Shown here: in pieces, positions 13,564-23,320 of the stretch | Numbering within the stretch: position 1 is the stretch's first letter | How the letters are laid out: every line of letters begins with the position of its first letter | Assembly: GCA_003254885.1 (NCBI GenBank) | Contig: QANT01004533.1 | Span: 1 to 64,000 of the forward strand | Source of the DNA: Purshia tridentata | Lineage: Eukaryota > Streptophyta > Magnoliopsida > Rosales > Rosaceae | Reading direction: 5' to 3' | Length of the DNA stretch: 64,000 bases | Made by a program: the position numbers and the translations under genes | The notes under the pieces: model-generated | Databases searched by the model: none | Seen by the model: the letters and a program-made list of their open reading frames with translations, nothing else | What the model was told of the DNA's origin: nothing

Positions 13564-14781
13564 TCATCTACCCTGAGATCTATCACTCCATGGCAAATCT
13601 ACAGCAACAGAAGAAGTTGCCGTATGGGTTTCTGAGGAACCTGGAAATTTGCCCTTCTTAGGCCATAGCCAAATTTTGGAAACAGAAAAGCTTTCACCTT
13701 TACTTCCAATGTTAATTTTCTTCCCCTCAGCATCACCATCAGTGTTGGAACTCCCAATTTGCCCAACTCTCCCTTTCAAAAGCCTCGCACTATCACCAGA
13801 TCCAGCGCCACCTGCTCTCTTGGGTTTCAAAGCCACCTGCAAGTCTAAATCAGCAACCACATATTGGTATGAGCCCATTGAGTAACATCTCCTGGCATCC
13901 AAATTACTACTACTGGTCTCTCCCTCTGCTCTTTCTACTACTCCTCCTCCTCCTCTTCCTCCTCCTCCATCGCCCCCATCATTTGTATTTCTAAATTTGC
14001 CAAGTCTCACTGAAAATACCTTCTTCTCTCCACCAATCTCATTCTCAGCAGACTTTTGACCAGAAAGAACCCCACTTCCTCCATTGCCTGAAGAGCCATC
14101 TTCCCTTGGATCATCACAATCAAAGACTGGGTTTTGAAATGCAATCCCTGAAGTGTAGAGGGTCCCTCTACAAAGAGGGCAAGTTGAATTAGACAGTAAC
14201 CATGTGTCTATGCAATCAATGTGAAAAGCATGGCTACATATGGGGAGCAATCGCAACTGGTCCTTTTCAGAAAACTCACACAGACAAACTGGACAATCAA
14301 ATGGTTCTTTCAGACCCCTTATCTCTTTATAAAGAAACACGGGGAGAGCATCTATAAAAGCTTGATCTAACCCAGAATCATGAAGATGGAAGAGTTGTTG
14401 TAACTGTCTCTGGAAAACTTCAGACCCAGACATTTCTGGGTATCTATTGGACTCAGAAACTGATGAAGATCTATGCTTTATGAGATATCTAACAAGCAAG
14501 TGAAGGATACCGGATATAAAAAATATAACAGCTAGAATAATTATGATGAAAAGAATTGCTGGGCTTATTTTATTGCCAGAGGATGATGGTGATGGGTTTG
14601 AATGTTTTTGGTAGTCACTATATGGCAGTGAAGGAGAAAAAGAAGAAGAAGGAGGAGGCGAAGAAGAGTAAAGTGATCGAGATTGAAGATGGCTAGTAAG
14701 AAAACCATTTCTTTGCCTGGTTTGAGCTTGATTCCAAGACATTTTAGAATAGTGGGACAATAAATTCACCATCACTTTCAC
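13564..14781 (-). CDS. RING-H2 finger protein, ATL13/46/47 group (E3 ubiquitin ligase)
   Basis: Single-exon 405-aa protein, as is usual for the ATL family of membrane-anchored RING-H2 ubiquitin ligases. Visible in order: a Ser/Pro-rich N-terminus; one membrane segment at about residues 73-97 (AILFIIIILAVIFF...); a GLD motif at about 137-139 inside a FHLHDSGLDQ stretch; and a RING-H2 finger at about 163-204 starting CPVCLCEF, with C-H-x2-H-x2-C order and ending CPLC. A long basic, Ser/Gly-rich tail follows, with KIWLWPKKGKF near the end. The extended block before the RING (QRQLQQLFHLHDSG) is typical of ATL13/46/47 rather than short ATLs. In-frame Met at residues 4 and 14 are alternative starts; the first is used here only because it is longest. 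Substrate unknown. Confidence 0.9.
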   Translation of the reverse strand: MKVMVNLLSHYSKMSWNQAQTRQRNGFLTSHLQSRSLYSSSPPPSSSFSPSLPYSDYQKHSNPSPSSSGNKISPAILFIIIILAVIFFISGILHLLVRYLIKHRSSSVSESNRYPEMSGSEVFQRQLQQLFHLHDSGLDQAFIDALPVFLYKEIRGLKEPFDCPVCLCEFSEKDQLRLLPICSHAFHIDCIDTWLLSNSTCPLCRGTLYTSGIAFQNPVFDCDDPREDGSSGNGGSGVLSGQKSAENEIGGEKKVFSVRLGKFRNTNDGGDGGGGRGGGGVVERAEGETSSSNLDARRCYSMGSYQYVVADLDLQVALKPKRAGGAGSGDSARLLKGRVGQIGSSNTDGDAEGKKINIGSKGESFSVSKIWLWPKKGKFPGSSETHTATSSVAVDLPWSDRSQGR

Positions 14782-15245
14782 GACTTTCTTAAACCCAAAC
14801 AGACACTTTGACCTTTTTGTAAGCTCAATAAATCAGCTTCCTTGCTTTCATTCAGATCAAACCCAACTCATACTTTGAAGCAAACAAGCAATAGGCACAT
14901 TATTTCTTGCATTCTCAAGAAACCCAATTTAGTTTTAGTCAACAATGTGACCAAAAAAAAAAACAGAGATATATCTTTGACCCAGATTTCCAATTTAAAC
15001 AATAGTTTTCTTTATAGAAGGCTAACATCGGTACCAGAAACACCACCTCTCTATGTTTTCTTGCTTTGACATGAAACCAAGATGTACTGATGTGCAGTGC
15101 ACGAAGGTAAACAAAGAACTCACTTTAGAGTTTGTCCAGTTCGCAGTGTACCTACCTCAAGTTCTGGGAAATCTGCCACTAATAGACCCCATTTGTCATG
15201 TGCTTCACAAGTCTTGTCCTGTTGGACCCTGGACAGTGTTGCAGT

Positions 15246-15249
<4 letters not shown>

Positions 15250-15283
<34 letters not shown>
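15250..15283. repeat. (GA)n microsatellite upstream of the ATL gene
   Basis: About 17 perfect GA units. On the minus strand it is a (CT)n tract, a composition common in plant promoters and leaders. Confidence 0.95.
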
Positions 15284-15285
<2 letters not shown>

Positions 15286-16724
15286 CCTAACAAAATATAC
15301 GGGCAGTAGTGCAGTACTCTACTCATTGAGAGGGGTTTTAATTTTTTTATATTGGGGGTGGCCGTAGAAATTTTAATACTAGGCTCGTTGCTTCCAAGGG
15401 GCAAAACCGAGGGTAAAAATGTCCATTCGAGATTAGAATGACTGTGACCTACGCGTGTGCATGATGGCAGAGCTGAGTTTTGCCCATTTATTGTGCGACT
15501 TTGGGCTATGTTTGGGTTTGGTAACTTGCTGGGTTAGCCAACCCAGATGGTTCCCATTTTGTGAGTCCAAAAGTAGTTGGCCCATGGACCTTTGGTTGTC
15601 TGATTTCAAGATCTTGAAATGGGCTCAAAAGCCCATTAATCACATGCACACTTCATGTGCTGATGTTCTTGCTAAGATTTTAGAGTGAAATATCAGGCAT
15701 ATGCTATTGACCTGGTGGCTCATTCCATCATTTTCATTCCATCTCCAAATTATAAGGGATAGGAATTAACAAGCTAGCAGTTGGAGACCTCAGGCAATTG
15801 ATTTTCACTTTTAACATTTGAATTATATGTAGATATTAGCCCTCCCCTGATCTTTGATTTCTAACTGAAACATTTTGAAAATGAATTGAGCAATACATGC
15901 ATATATGGCTGGAAATTAATGAAGGTTGTGAGGATCATGTTGTTTGGTCTGACAGGTGCATATATTAGTATGATTTTTGCTGAACATTTCTTAACTGGTA
16001 CATGTATACTACATACCATGAGATGGTGGCTTAAATGTAGAGCTAGCTTCTTCTCCTTTAAATGAAGTGACAAACATGGCAGGTTGTCCTTTGTGTACAG
16101 GTGGTCTCAGATCTGAATTAATGTTTCTTCATGGACAGTTTGTTTTCACTTTACATATACAAGTCACTCTTCTTTAATTTGGATGCCGTTAGGTGCAAGA
16201 AACACATCACATGCGCTGGAACAAAGCAATTTTATTGCAAGCTGCATGTAGGAATGATGTTCCATATATTTGACTTTTAACTATAAAATGTGGACAAACA
16301 AAAAATAAAACATAAACAAGAAAGGAATGGCGCACAACTCGATTGGCCCATTTATAATCACCTAATTAACAGACTTTAATTACAATTTACAATTCGAGGG
16401 ATTAGATCACATTGATAGTTATCTTAATTTTATAAATCTCAACACGAAGAAATTCTAGTGAATATTACAACTTACAGATGGGAGTCGACCCTAACTTTCC
16501 AACTACAATTTAGAAGGTTAATTTCATTAGATATTCGATAAATATATTAGAAATTTATAAATGGATTTGTTTACTCATTAATTTATCAGTGACTTGTTGA
16601 CTGGGGGAACCAAATTAGTCTTATAACTCATAAGTCAGAATCTCTATCTCTTTCATAAATATACATAAACTATATATTCTCAATAGCTAGCACTACATTT
16701 TTACACATACCGAAGCATCCATTA

Positions 16725-16757
<33 letters not shown>

Positions 16758-17115
16758 GGATTTGAGATTATATATCCAAGCATTCAAAAGCTCCAATTCC
16801 AAAATACTGATACGTGTACTTAGTGCATTATTATGCCTCAAATATTTCACATGCATGATTGTGAGGTATTAATTAAACTTATATTTTGGGTTCACATTTC
16901 TTAAGTGTGAATTTTCCAAAATTTGTTGTCAGTCTAGCTAAAGAGAAAACGAGAAAACATTTTGATTAAGCTCTAGAGATTTCATTCATGTTGGTAAAGA
17001 GATTTCAAAAAGGTACTATCTATATTTCCTATCATGAAATTAATTTGTTTTAAATCGGAAGAGATCGATCAACTAGCTCATGGTAATTATAAAAAATGAA
17101 ACTTAAGCTCTTGAA

Positions 17116-17232
17116 GTTAGCTTGAGTGATAGAGATGATCGAGTAGGTTAATGACTAGAATTAAAATAAGTAAAGAGTTCAATTCCCTTCCTTATTACCC
17201 AAAACAAAAAACAAAAAAACAAAATCAAAAGG
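17116..17232 (+). mobile_element. tRNA-derived SINE-like sequence
   Basis: A box A-like GTTAGCTTGAGTGATAGAG at 17116-17134 is followed at 17175-17187 by a box B-like GAGTTCAATTCCC, then an A-rich tail to about 17232. This layout matches the head-tail plan of plant tRNA-derived SINEs. No flanking duplication was resolved. Confidence 0.4.
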
Positions 17233-17541
17233 GTATATATGTGTAATTTAAAGGACCAAGTCAATCTTAAAAACCCTATAAATTTTGCCTCAAATAAGAG
17301 AATAAAAGGTTTTCTTGAATTTCTAACACCCGAAACATGAGAAAGGTATTAAGAAACATTATTTCCTTGAATTCTAACACCCCTTGATAGATTGATAGTA
17401 TATATTTTTATTAGAAGAAATTAAGAAACATACATTTCAGAATATTTTTAGCAGGAAATAATAATATTGAAGATCGAAATGCATGCATCATTAGCAATAT
17501 GACAATTTGCTAGCTAGGTAGGCAAGGGTAGGCTAGACAAT

Positions 17542-17817
17542 TCATAGTTTGTAAATCTTGGAAAGCGCTTGCAGAACATTAACTTGCAACCTCAAATGCA
17601 ATATGTAATCTGCTGTCTGAACAAAAAGCCGGTCTGCCTCCAACCCTCTCCCTCCCGGAATCAGCATTTGCAGCTTCTTCACCTTCATTTGGACCGACGT
17701 CGTACTCGACCTCCCACGACCACTCACCGCCCTCTGCCTCCTCCGCCACCACTTCATCCTCATCTTCATCTTAGAAGAAGAAGACCCTTTAGGTTTCAAC
17801 CCATTCAGAGAATTCAT
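17542..17817 (-). CDS. Small atypical HLH protein (PAR1/UPBEAT1-like)
   Basis: Intronless 91-aa protein. Residues ~40-91 form a helix-loop-helix: VKKLQMLIPGG, a loop with GLEADRLF, then TADYILHLRLQVNVLQAL. The region before the first helix is basic (WWRRRQR) but lacks the His-Glu-Arg pattern of DNA-binding bHLH proteins. By family analogy such proteins act in the nucleus as dimerisation partners that inhibit DNA-binding bHLH factors. The second helix resembles those of PAR1, UPBEAT1 and the IBH1-like group, but I cannot assign an orthologue. The start ATG at 17817 is the only one giving the complete domain. Its upstream side (plus-strand coordinates above 17817) carries the 18062-18586 tandem duplication. 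Confidence 0.75.
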   Translation of the reverse strand: MNSLNGLKPKGSSSSKMKMRMKWWRRRQRAVSGRGRSSTTSVQMKVKKLQMLIPGGRGLEADRLFVQTADYILHLRLQVNVLQALSKIYKL

Positions 17818-18061
17818 TGTATAGCTAGCAGTCCAACTCCAAATAAATATGGAATGTATAGTAAATAATGTAACACAAAGCTAGCTAGGCAATACCCAAA
17901 TGGCCAAAAAGCATAGAGGAATAGAGGAATGGTGTTCTAATTAATTGTAGCAAGCAGAGCAAAGCAAATGAGAGATGAACTGTGAAGGGATGAGAGGGGT
18001 ATAAATGATGTGAAGCTAGCTAAGCTCTACTAGCTAGTGAAGGTTGTGAAACAGTGTTAAT

Positions 18062-18586
18062 GGCTAGGACGGACGGGCCACTGGGCCACTGGGCCACTGG
18101 GCCATGTGAGCCGATCGACCCATTAATGTTTTGTTTGTGCTACCTCTTTGGCTTTTTGGCTTTTCTACCAATCAATAAATGAAAATATTCAAAATTTAAA
18201 AAATAATAATAAGGCCACAAGGCTACTCCTTTCTTGAATTTTCTCTCACGAGCACAATTTTGTTGTCGTTTTGTCATATCGGGCCATCAGGTGTGGGCCC
18301 CTGGCCCAATTTGCTTACCCTTCAAGGCTAGGACGGACGGGCCACTGGGCCACTGGGCCATGTGAGCCGATCGACCCATTAATGTTTTGTTTGTGCTACC
18401 TCTTCGGCTTTTTGGCTTTTCGACCAATCAATGAATGAAAATATTCAAAATTTAAAAAATAATAATAAGGCCACAAGACAAGGCTACTCCTTTCTTGAAT
18501 TTTCTCTCACGAGCACAGTTTTGTTGTCGTTTTGTCATATCGGGCCATCAGGTGTGGGCCCCTGGCCCAATTTGCTTACCTTTCAA
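18062..18586. repeat. 264-bp tandem duplication rich in TGGGCC motifs
   Basis: Copy 1 is 18062-18325 and copy 2 is 18326-18586. They are near-identical. They differ by one extra GGGCCACT unit in copy 1, a 5-bp insertion (ACAAG-like) in copy 2 and a handful of substitutions. Each copy begins with a short GGGCCACT mini-tandem and ends with GTGGGCCC, so TGGGCC (site II/TCP-type) motifs are doubled. High identity implies a recent event. It lies about 250-770 bp upstream of the small HLH gene. Confidence 0.92.
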
Positions 18587-19869
18587 AGACCCACGCACGT
18601 GTCTGACAGTGACAGCTCTCTCGCACGCTCACGCCAGCCACTACTAACACAACTGCTTAAACTTCTCATTTACCATATCTGTCCTTGTAATCCCCGAATC
18701 CCGACAGTCGCCCTCTCCGCACGTGCCGGGATCAGATCCTCTACGTCAGGGTCACCCTTTTGTTCGTGAACCGGCATCCGACGGCTGAAACTCCATCATG
18801 AGTTCTGAATTCACCAGCGTCCCACCACAGAAGTTTTTTTCCAACTGGGTTCCTGGAGTGCCTGTTATGTGATCAAATCTTGGAGGGATGGCCCACTCGC
18901 TAATAACAACTTGTTAACCGCTGGATTTAGTGATATGATTTATATTCTTCATGGTACAATATTTGCTAAAGTAAAAATAAATAGCTGTTATTGTCTTGTC
19001 GTTTTATTTATAGCGAAAAACAAAAGAATTAATTAATGAATTAGTAACATAATGAATAATGATAATGTGTTGGGTAGCAAGAGTGGAATGGAGTGGAAGT
19101 GAAATGTAATTATGTAACCACTATTTTTGAATGGATAATGATATCAAGCGAAGGGTTTAACTGTAACGTGGTTGGACCCAAATCCAATAAGGTATGTTTC
19201 CTCCTCCAGTGCTGATCGATCTTCTTAATTTATTTTCAAAATAGACTATGCATGTTAGATGAGGAAACATAATGTTATGTGACAAACGATATTTTTCTTC
19301 TTTAGGTGATGATCATTGAAAGTTCAAATCAGCCATGAATGAGTGCAGAATGGTATGGGCACGATTTTGCCAACTGGTCCTATGTTGCTAATAATGAGAC
19401 TGCAATTATTTTGCATAACATATGTAAACAGTATTGCAATTGGGAATTTCGGAATCTATATTTTAAGAGTTCTTTTTTTGTTTACAATTAAATAATTAAC
19501 ATGTTATGTTTAAGAATGAAACCAAGCTATAATTTAAAGAGAGAGGGGCCAAATTTATAATTTGATTATATGTGACAATCAAGATATTGTACTCTCAATC
19601 ATTCAATAGAAATTTAGGATTAAATATCTAATTTCAATACTTTTTTAGAAAATCAGTTTTGCTCATAATTTTTAGATTTGACTACTAACTAATGAACTTG
19701 ATTTTTAGAATAAGTCACAAATTTACAGCCTATATGTTTTGAGCTTTATTTGTTTGACAAATTTTCCCTTTTACTATCCTTTCGCCTACATATGATGAGT
19801 TTTAAATAAAATTTATAAAATTTTGACAAAATTGTCCTTGATACTTTTATATTGTCTTAAAAATTAGTT

Positions 19870-20215
19870 AATATAGTCTCAATTTCAGTTTTAGTTGTGA
19901 CTATACGACACTTAACTTCAAATTTAGTTGTGATTGAATGACAGTCACAGCTAAATTGTGATACATTCACATTTAGGTTGTGATTGAATTGAAATTTTTT
20001 TTAAGAGAAATTGTATTAAAATATAGTATAAATAGAGGTTAAAACAATATTTTTACTCAAAATAATACTTAGTATACTGGTGAGAGTTGTCTTTTTCAAC
20101 TTACCAAGACAATCACAACTAAATTGTAAGACAATCACAATTAAGATGTGATTGGATTGATTTTTTTTAGTTTTAATACAATATAGTATAAATTAATGTA
20201 ATAGTATGAATGTAA
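19870..20215. repeat. Degenerate repeat cluster with short inverted and direct units
   Basis: AATTTAGTTGTGATTG and its near-complement CAGTCACAGCTAAATT face each other at about 19918-19955. Related GTTGTGATTGAATTG / ATGTGATTGGATTG units recur downstream, each followed by a poly-T run and AATATAGTATAAAT. Probably a decayed transposon or minisatellite; family unknown. Confidence 0.4.
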
Positions 20216-20307
20216 TATATATATATATATATATTTTATTGTAGTGGCATGTGATGTAATATTTGTGAATTATAGTGCTCTTTACTATATTATTATGTTT
20301 GAATTTT

Positions 20308-20383
20308 CAACTAGTACCTAATCTAAAATGCTATTAAATTTTGATATCTAAACTAAAAAATTATTGAAATTTTAGTATTTGTT
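20308..20383. repeat. Dispersed repeat, second copy of positions 1-75
   Basis: Begins CAACTAGTAC and shares most of 75 bases with the first 75 bases of the window in the same orientation, including TAATCTAAAATGCTATTAAA. Family not identified. Confidence 0.7.
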
Positions 20384-23135
20384 GGATAAGTCAAACCAAA
20401 CCCTTCTCAACAATTTGAAAAATGTCTAACTTAATAATTACAAATTTTCTAATTGTTGGTATGGGTGATCGAAGAGGCCGGCCAACTTAATTCTCAATCC
20501 AATTAATATCTTATTTTTTTATCAAGATATTGATCTATTTGAGGGAATAAAAATTTGAGTGCAAAATAAATAATTTCACGACCCTTCTAACTGGACTTTT
20601 CTTTTTTTGTTTACAGTTATACACTTTTTTATGATCACGTCTTAATATATGCTTCAATATGATGTGACAAAATTACATTACACACATCATTACATATTTG
20701 TCACAATTAAATTATTTAATGATCACATCATTATTTAATTAATATCTATCTCTTTTTCTTTTTTCTTTTCTCATATCACGTTCCCTCGCTCTCGATCTCT
20801 CTCAATCATTCTCCCTTTTCTTTTTCAGAGCTTTCTTTTTCTTTCTTTAGCAGTGATGGTATTCAAGGTTTAGCCTCCAGGGCTTTTTCCAATATTATAG
20901 CTTCAATTAATTTGGATATTGATAGTAAATATCCTGAAGTACTCCAATTTAATATATGAAAATTAAATAAGATTGGGTTAGATTTTTCTCAAGCAAACAT
21001 AACAAAACTTGACAGTTCTTCTATATATTCATGGTGGTAATAGTGATATTGTAAGGACCATCGATGCATAAGGTTTTTCAAACTAAAATTGCAGGGGTGA
21101 TGACAAGAAAAACAAAACTTTAAGTTTAGATTTAGATTTAGATCGAGTAAAAAAAAATAAAAAATTATTTTTTCATTTTTCCTGCAAGATATTCTTAGCA
21201 AACCAACAAACCTTTTATTCTGGCTTCACTTTGTAATGTTACATAATACACAATAATATCTCTTTAAAAATAAGGTGGAGAATTAATGCAACAGGATAGT
21301 GATTTTAGTGTGAATGGATAGAACGAAAGCTAAACCCTACCTAGCTAACCCTATATAAATATAAAGGTTGCAATTTTAGGGTGAATCCCCATGGAATATG
21401 AATAAAAACAACAGCAAACATATATAGATGAAAAGATGAAGTGGTAGAGAAGCTATTTTAGATAGGTGCTAGAGGTTAGAGGTCCCCTACATGCGGCGGC
21501 CTGGGAAATTTCCAGGGTTAATTTTCAGAGGACATCGAACCCACGCCATGTGAGCTATGATGATGACATTGCCAGATGCATCTTACATGATGTGTATAAA
21601 AGACACATGCACGTACCTTCATATGCATTAATGCGCGCAGTTAATCATTCAAATTTTAAAGCTAGCTTGCTAGCTAGCATGTCATTTTGTGATCATATAT
21701 ATATGCACGTACGTTACATTTAGATTTTTTTGATATGTATATATCAATTGGCTCGTGGGGTGAGTTAATGCACTCAATGTGGGCTGAAGCAAATGATGGG
21801 AAGAAATCATATGTATTGTCGATCGCATAAGCTAATAATTAAACATATTCATGCTTGCTGGCAATGGGGTACCTTAAAATGCAACAAAACTAACAGTTGG
21901 GAATTGAATAGATCTTTATTTTTTTATTTTGATATTACTTGACGTACTTTTAATCTAATTAACTAATGATAATAATGTATAATTGGGTATGCATGTCCTT
22001 AATTTACAACTTACAAGCCGACTTTATAGTTGAGATAATAACCGGCCATTTGATCATGCTGGCTCATTTGCTCAGTGAAGATGCTACAAAAATAATAGTT
22101 TTGTTCAAGAAGATTTTAATAACCAACGACATATGCATGCGTGTTGTCGCAATTTGTAGCAGTTATCGTAATGCCTAAGACGAAATATGGTTAATCAACT
22201 GAAAATTAAACTACATGTGCAAGAACAAAAGTTAGAAAAAGGTAGGGGAATGACCAAAACCTAGCTTTGACTTGCTTTTGTGGAGGTTGCATGCATAGTA
22301 GTAAAGGGCCAAGATCGTTCCTTTCAATCAACTCGGTGGCCATATGCATGCGTGTGGTATGTCAACTCCATCATTGATCTTGACCATAGCTACGTACAAA
22401 TATATCATATAAGGATGCAATTAGCAGAGTGAGCATTTCATCAAATAGGTTTGCCCCACCTTTTAAGTAAAAAATTAATAAAGCTAATTAAGGTACTACT
22501 AACTCAAATTTGATGAGGGAATATCAATGAGAATTAACAATTAGATCGAACTAATTGATAGAGCAAGATCAAGATTTGATTATCCAAATAAAAATGTGAA
22601 TACACACATAGTTCGATCAGATTGATAATCTGTGACAACATAATATTGCTTATTTGATAATAAATATAAACAGTAGACACGACATGTTCATGTGAAACTA
22701 GATTACGGATCAATAGAATTGAAAGAAGACATGTCCATACAGAGGTCACATGCACTGAGATGGGGACCTGATCGATCATATTCTCATATTTATAAGATAG
22801 GAGTCTTTAGCAACCATATGATGATGATTCATGAGTGGGGTATGGGATAAGAGTAGTAGAGCAGGGCACAGCTAGTGGCTGAGAGTGGTACATGGAGGGT
22901 TTGAAAACAGTTAGTTTGTCTATCTATCTCTACCTTTAGGAAGAATGCTAGCTAAGCTAAGCTAAGCTATGGCTAACCAGTGCTAATTAAAATATAACTG
23001 TAATATCATATGATATATTAAGGTAGTATTATTAATTCATTCAAATTATAATATATGTACTACTTTTAAGAGTATTTTTTAGAATTCAATTTTTTAAAAT
23101 AAAAGTAGTTATTATTCGCCTCTAAGTCAAATTAA

Positions 23136-23320
23136 TTAGCGACGGTCGCAAAATGGGTGCTTATTATTTTCACCACTCCCACCGCTCCTATGCTATTTAG
23201 GGGCATNATTTTCACTACTCCCACCGCTCCTATGCTATTTAGGGGCATTTTTTGTCCCTATTATTTTTTTTAGAGGCGAATCATTTATGCCCATAGCCCA
23301 TTTTTCTTGTAATAAATTAT
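23136..23320 (-). mobile_element. CACTA (En/Spm)-like terminal fragment
   Basis: Read on the minus strand from ~23318, the sequence starts TTACAAGAAAAATGGG, close to the ACTACAAGAAAA terminus of plant CACTA elements. It continues into a sub-terminal region with AGAGGCGAAT. An inverted ATTCGCCTCTAA copy lies at ~23115-23128. No transposase is visible. Only a small non-autonomous or truncated piece remains. Confidence 0.45.
23167..23247. repeat. 40-bp direct duplication separated by a single N
   Basis: Two copies of an ATTTTCAC...GGGGCAT unit (40 bp, one clear mismatch) sit on either side of the ambiguous base at 23207 (±1). The position of the N exactly at the unit boundary suggests an assembly join rather than true biology. 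Confidence 0.85.

Larger units (their letters stand above)
14782..17541. other. Intergenic DNA; upstream region of the ATL gene
   Basis: The ATL promoter should lie in 14782-15500 (minus strand). A (GA)n microsatellite at 15250-15283 sits about 470-500 bases upstream of the ATL start. The remainder is AT-rich with no supported gene. A (TA)n tract lies at about 16732-16757 and a SINE-like head at 17116-17230. Confidence 0.4.
18587..23135. other. Gene-poor AT-rich intergenic DNA
   Basis: A G-box core CACGTG occurs at 18596-18601. The stretch 19870-20215 holds several repeats of a TTAGTTGTGATTG-like unit in both orientations. A second copy of the window-start repeat lies at 20308-20383. No open frame here shows a recognisable domain or a splice-supported gene model, and I saw no recognisable conserved microRNA. 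Confidence 0.4.

Noticed and set aside
13649-13885. Plus-strand open frame opposite the ATL gene
   Set aside because: Antisense shadow of a well-supported coding exon.
15455-15688. 77-codon open frame rich in Trp and Leu
   Set aside because: No similarity to any family I know and no neighbouring exons.
18431-18769. 112-codon open frame on the plus strand
   Set aside because: It runs through the 264-bp duplicated DNA, has no recognisable domain and would not survive in the sister copy with the same start.
21466-21723. Possible microRNA or small gene near a CCTGGGAAATTTCCAGG palindrome
   Set aside because: The palindrome is too short for a precursor hairpin and I recognise no conserved mature microRNA sequence.
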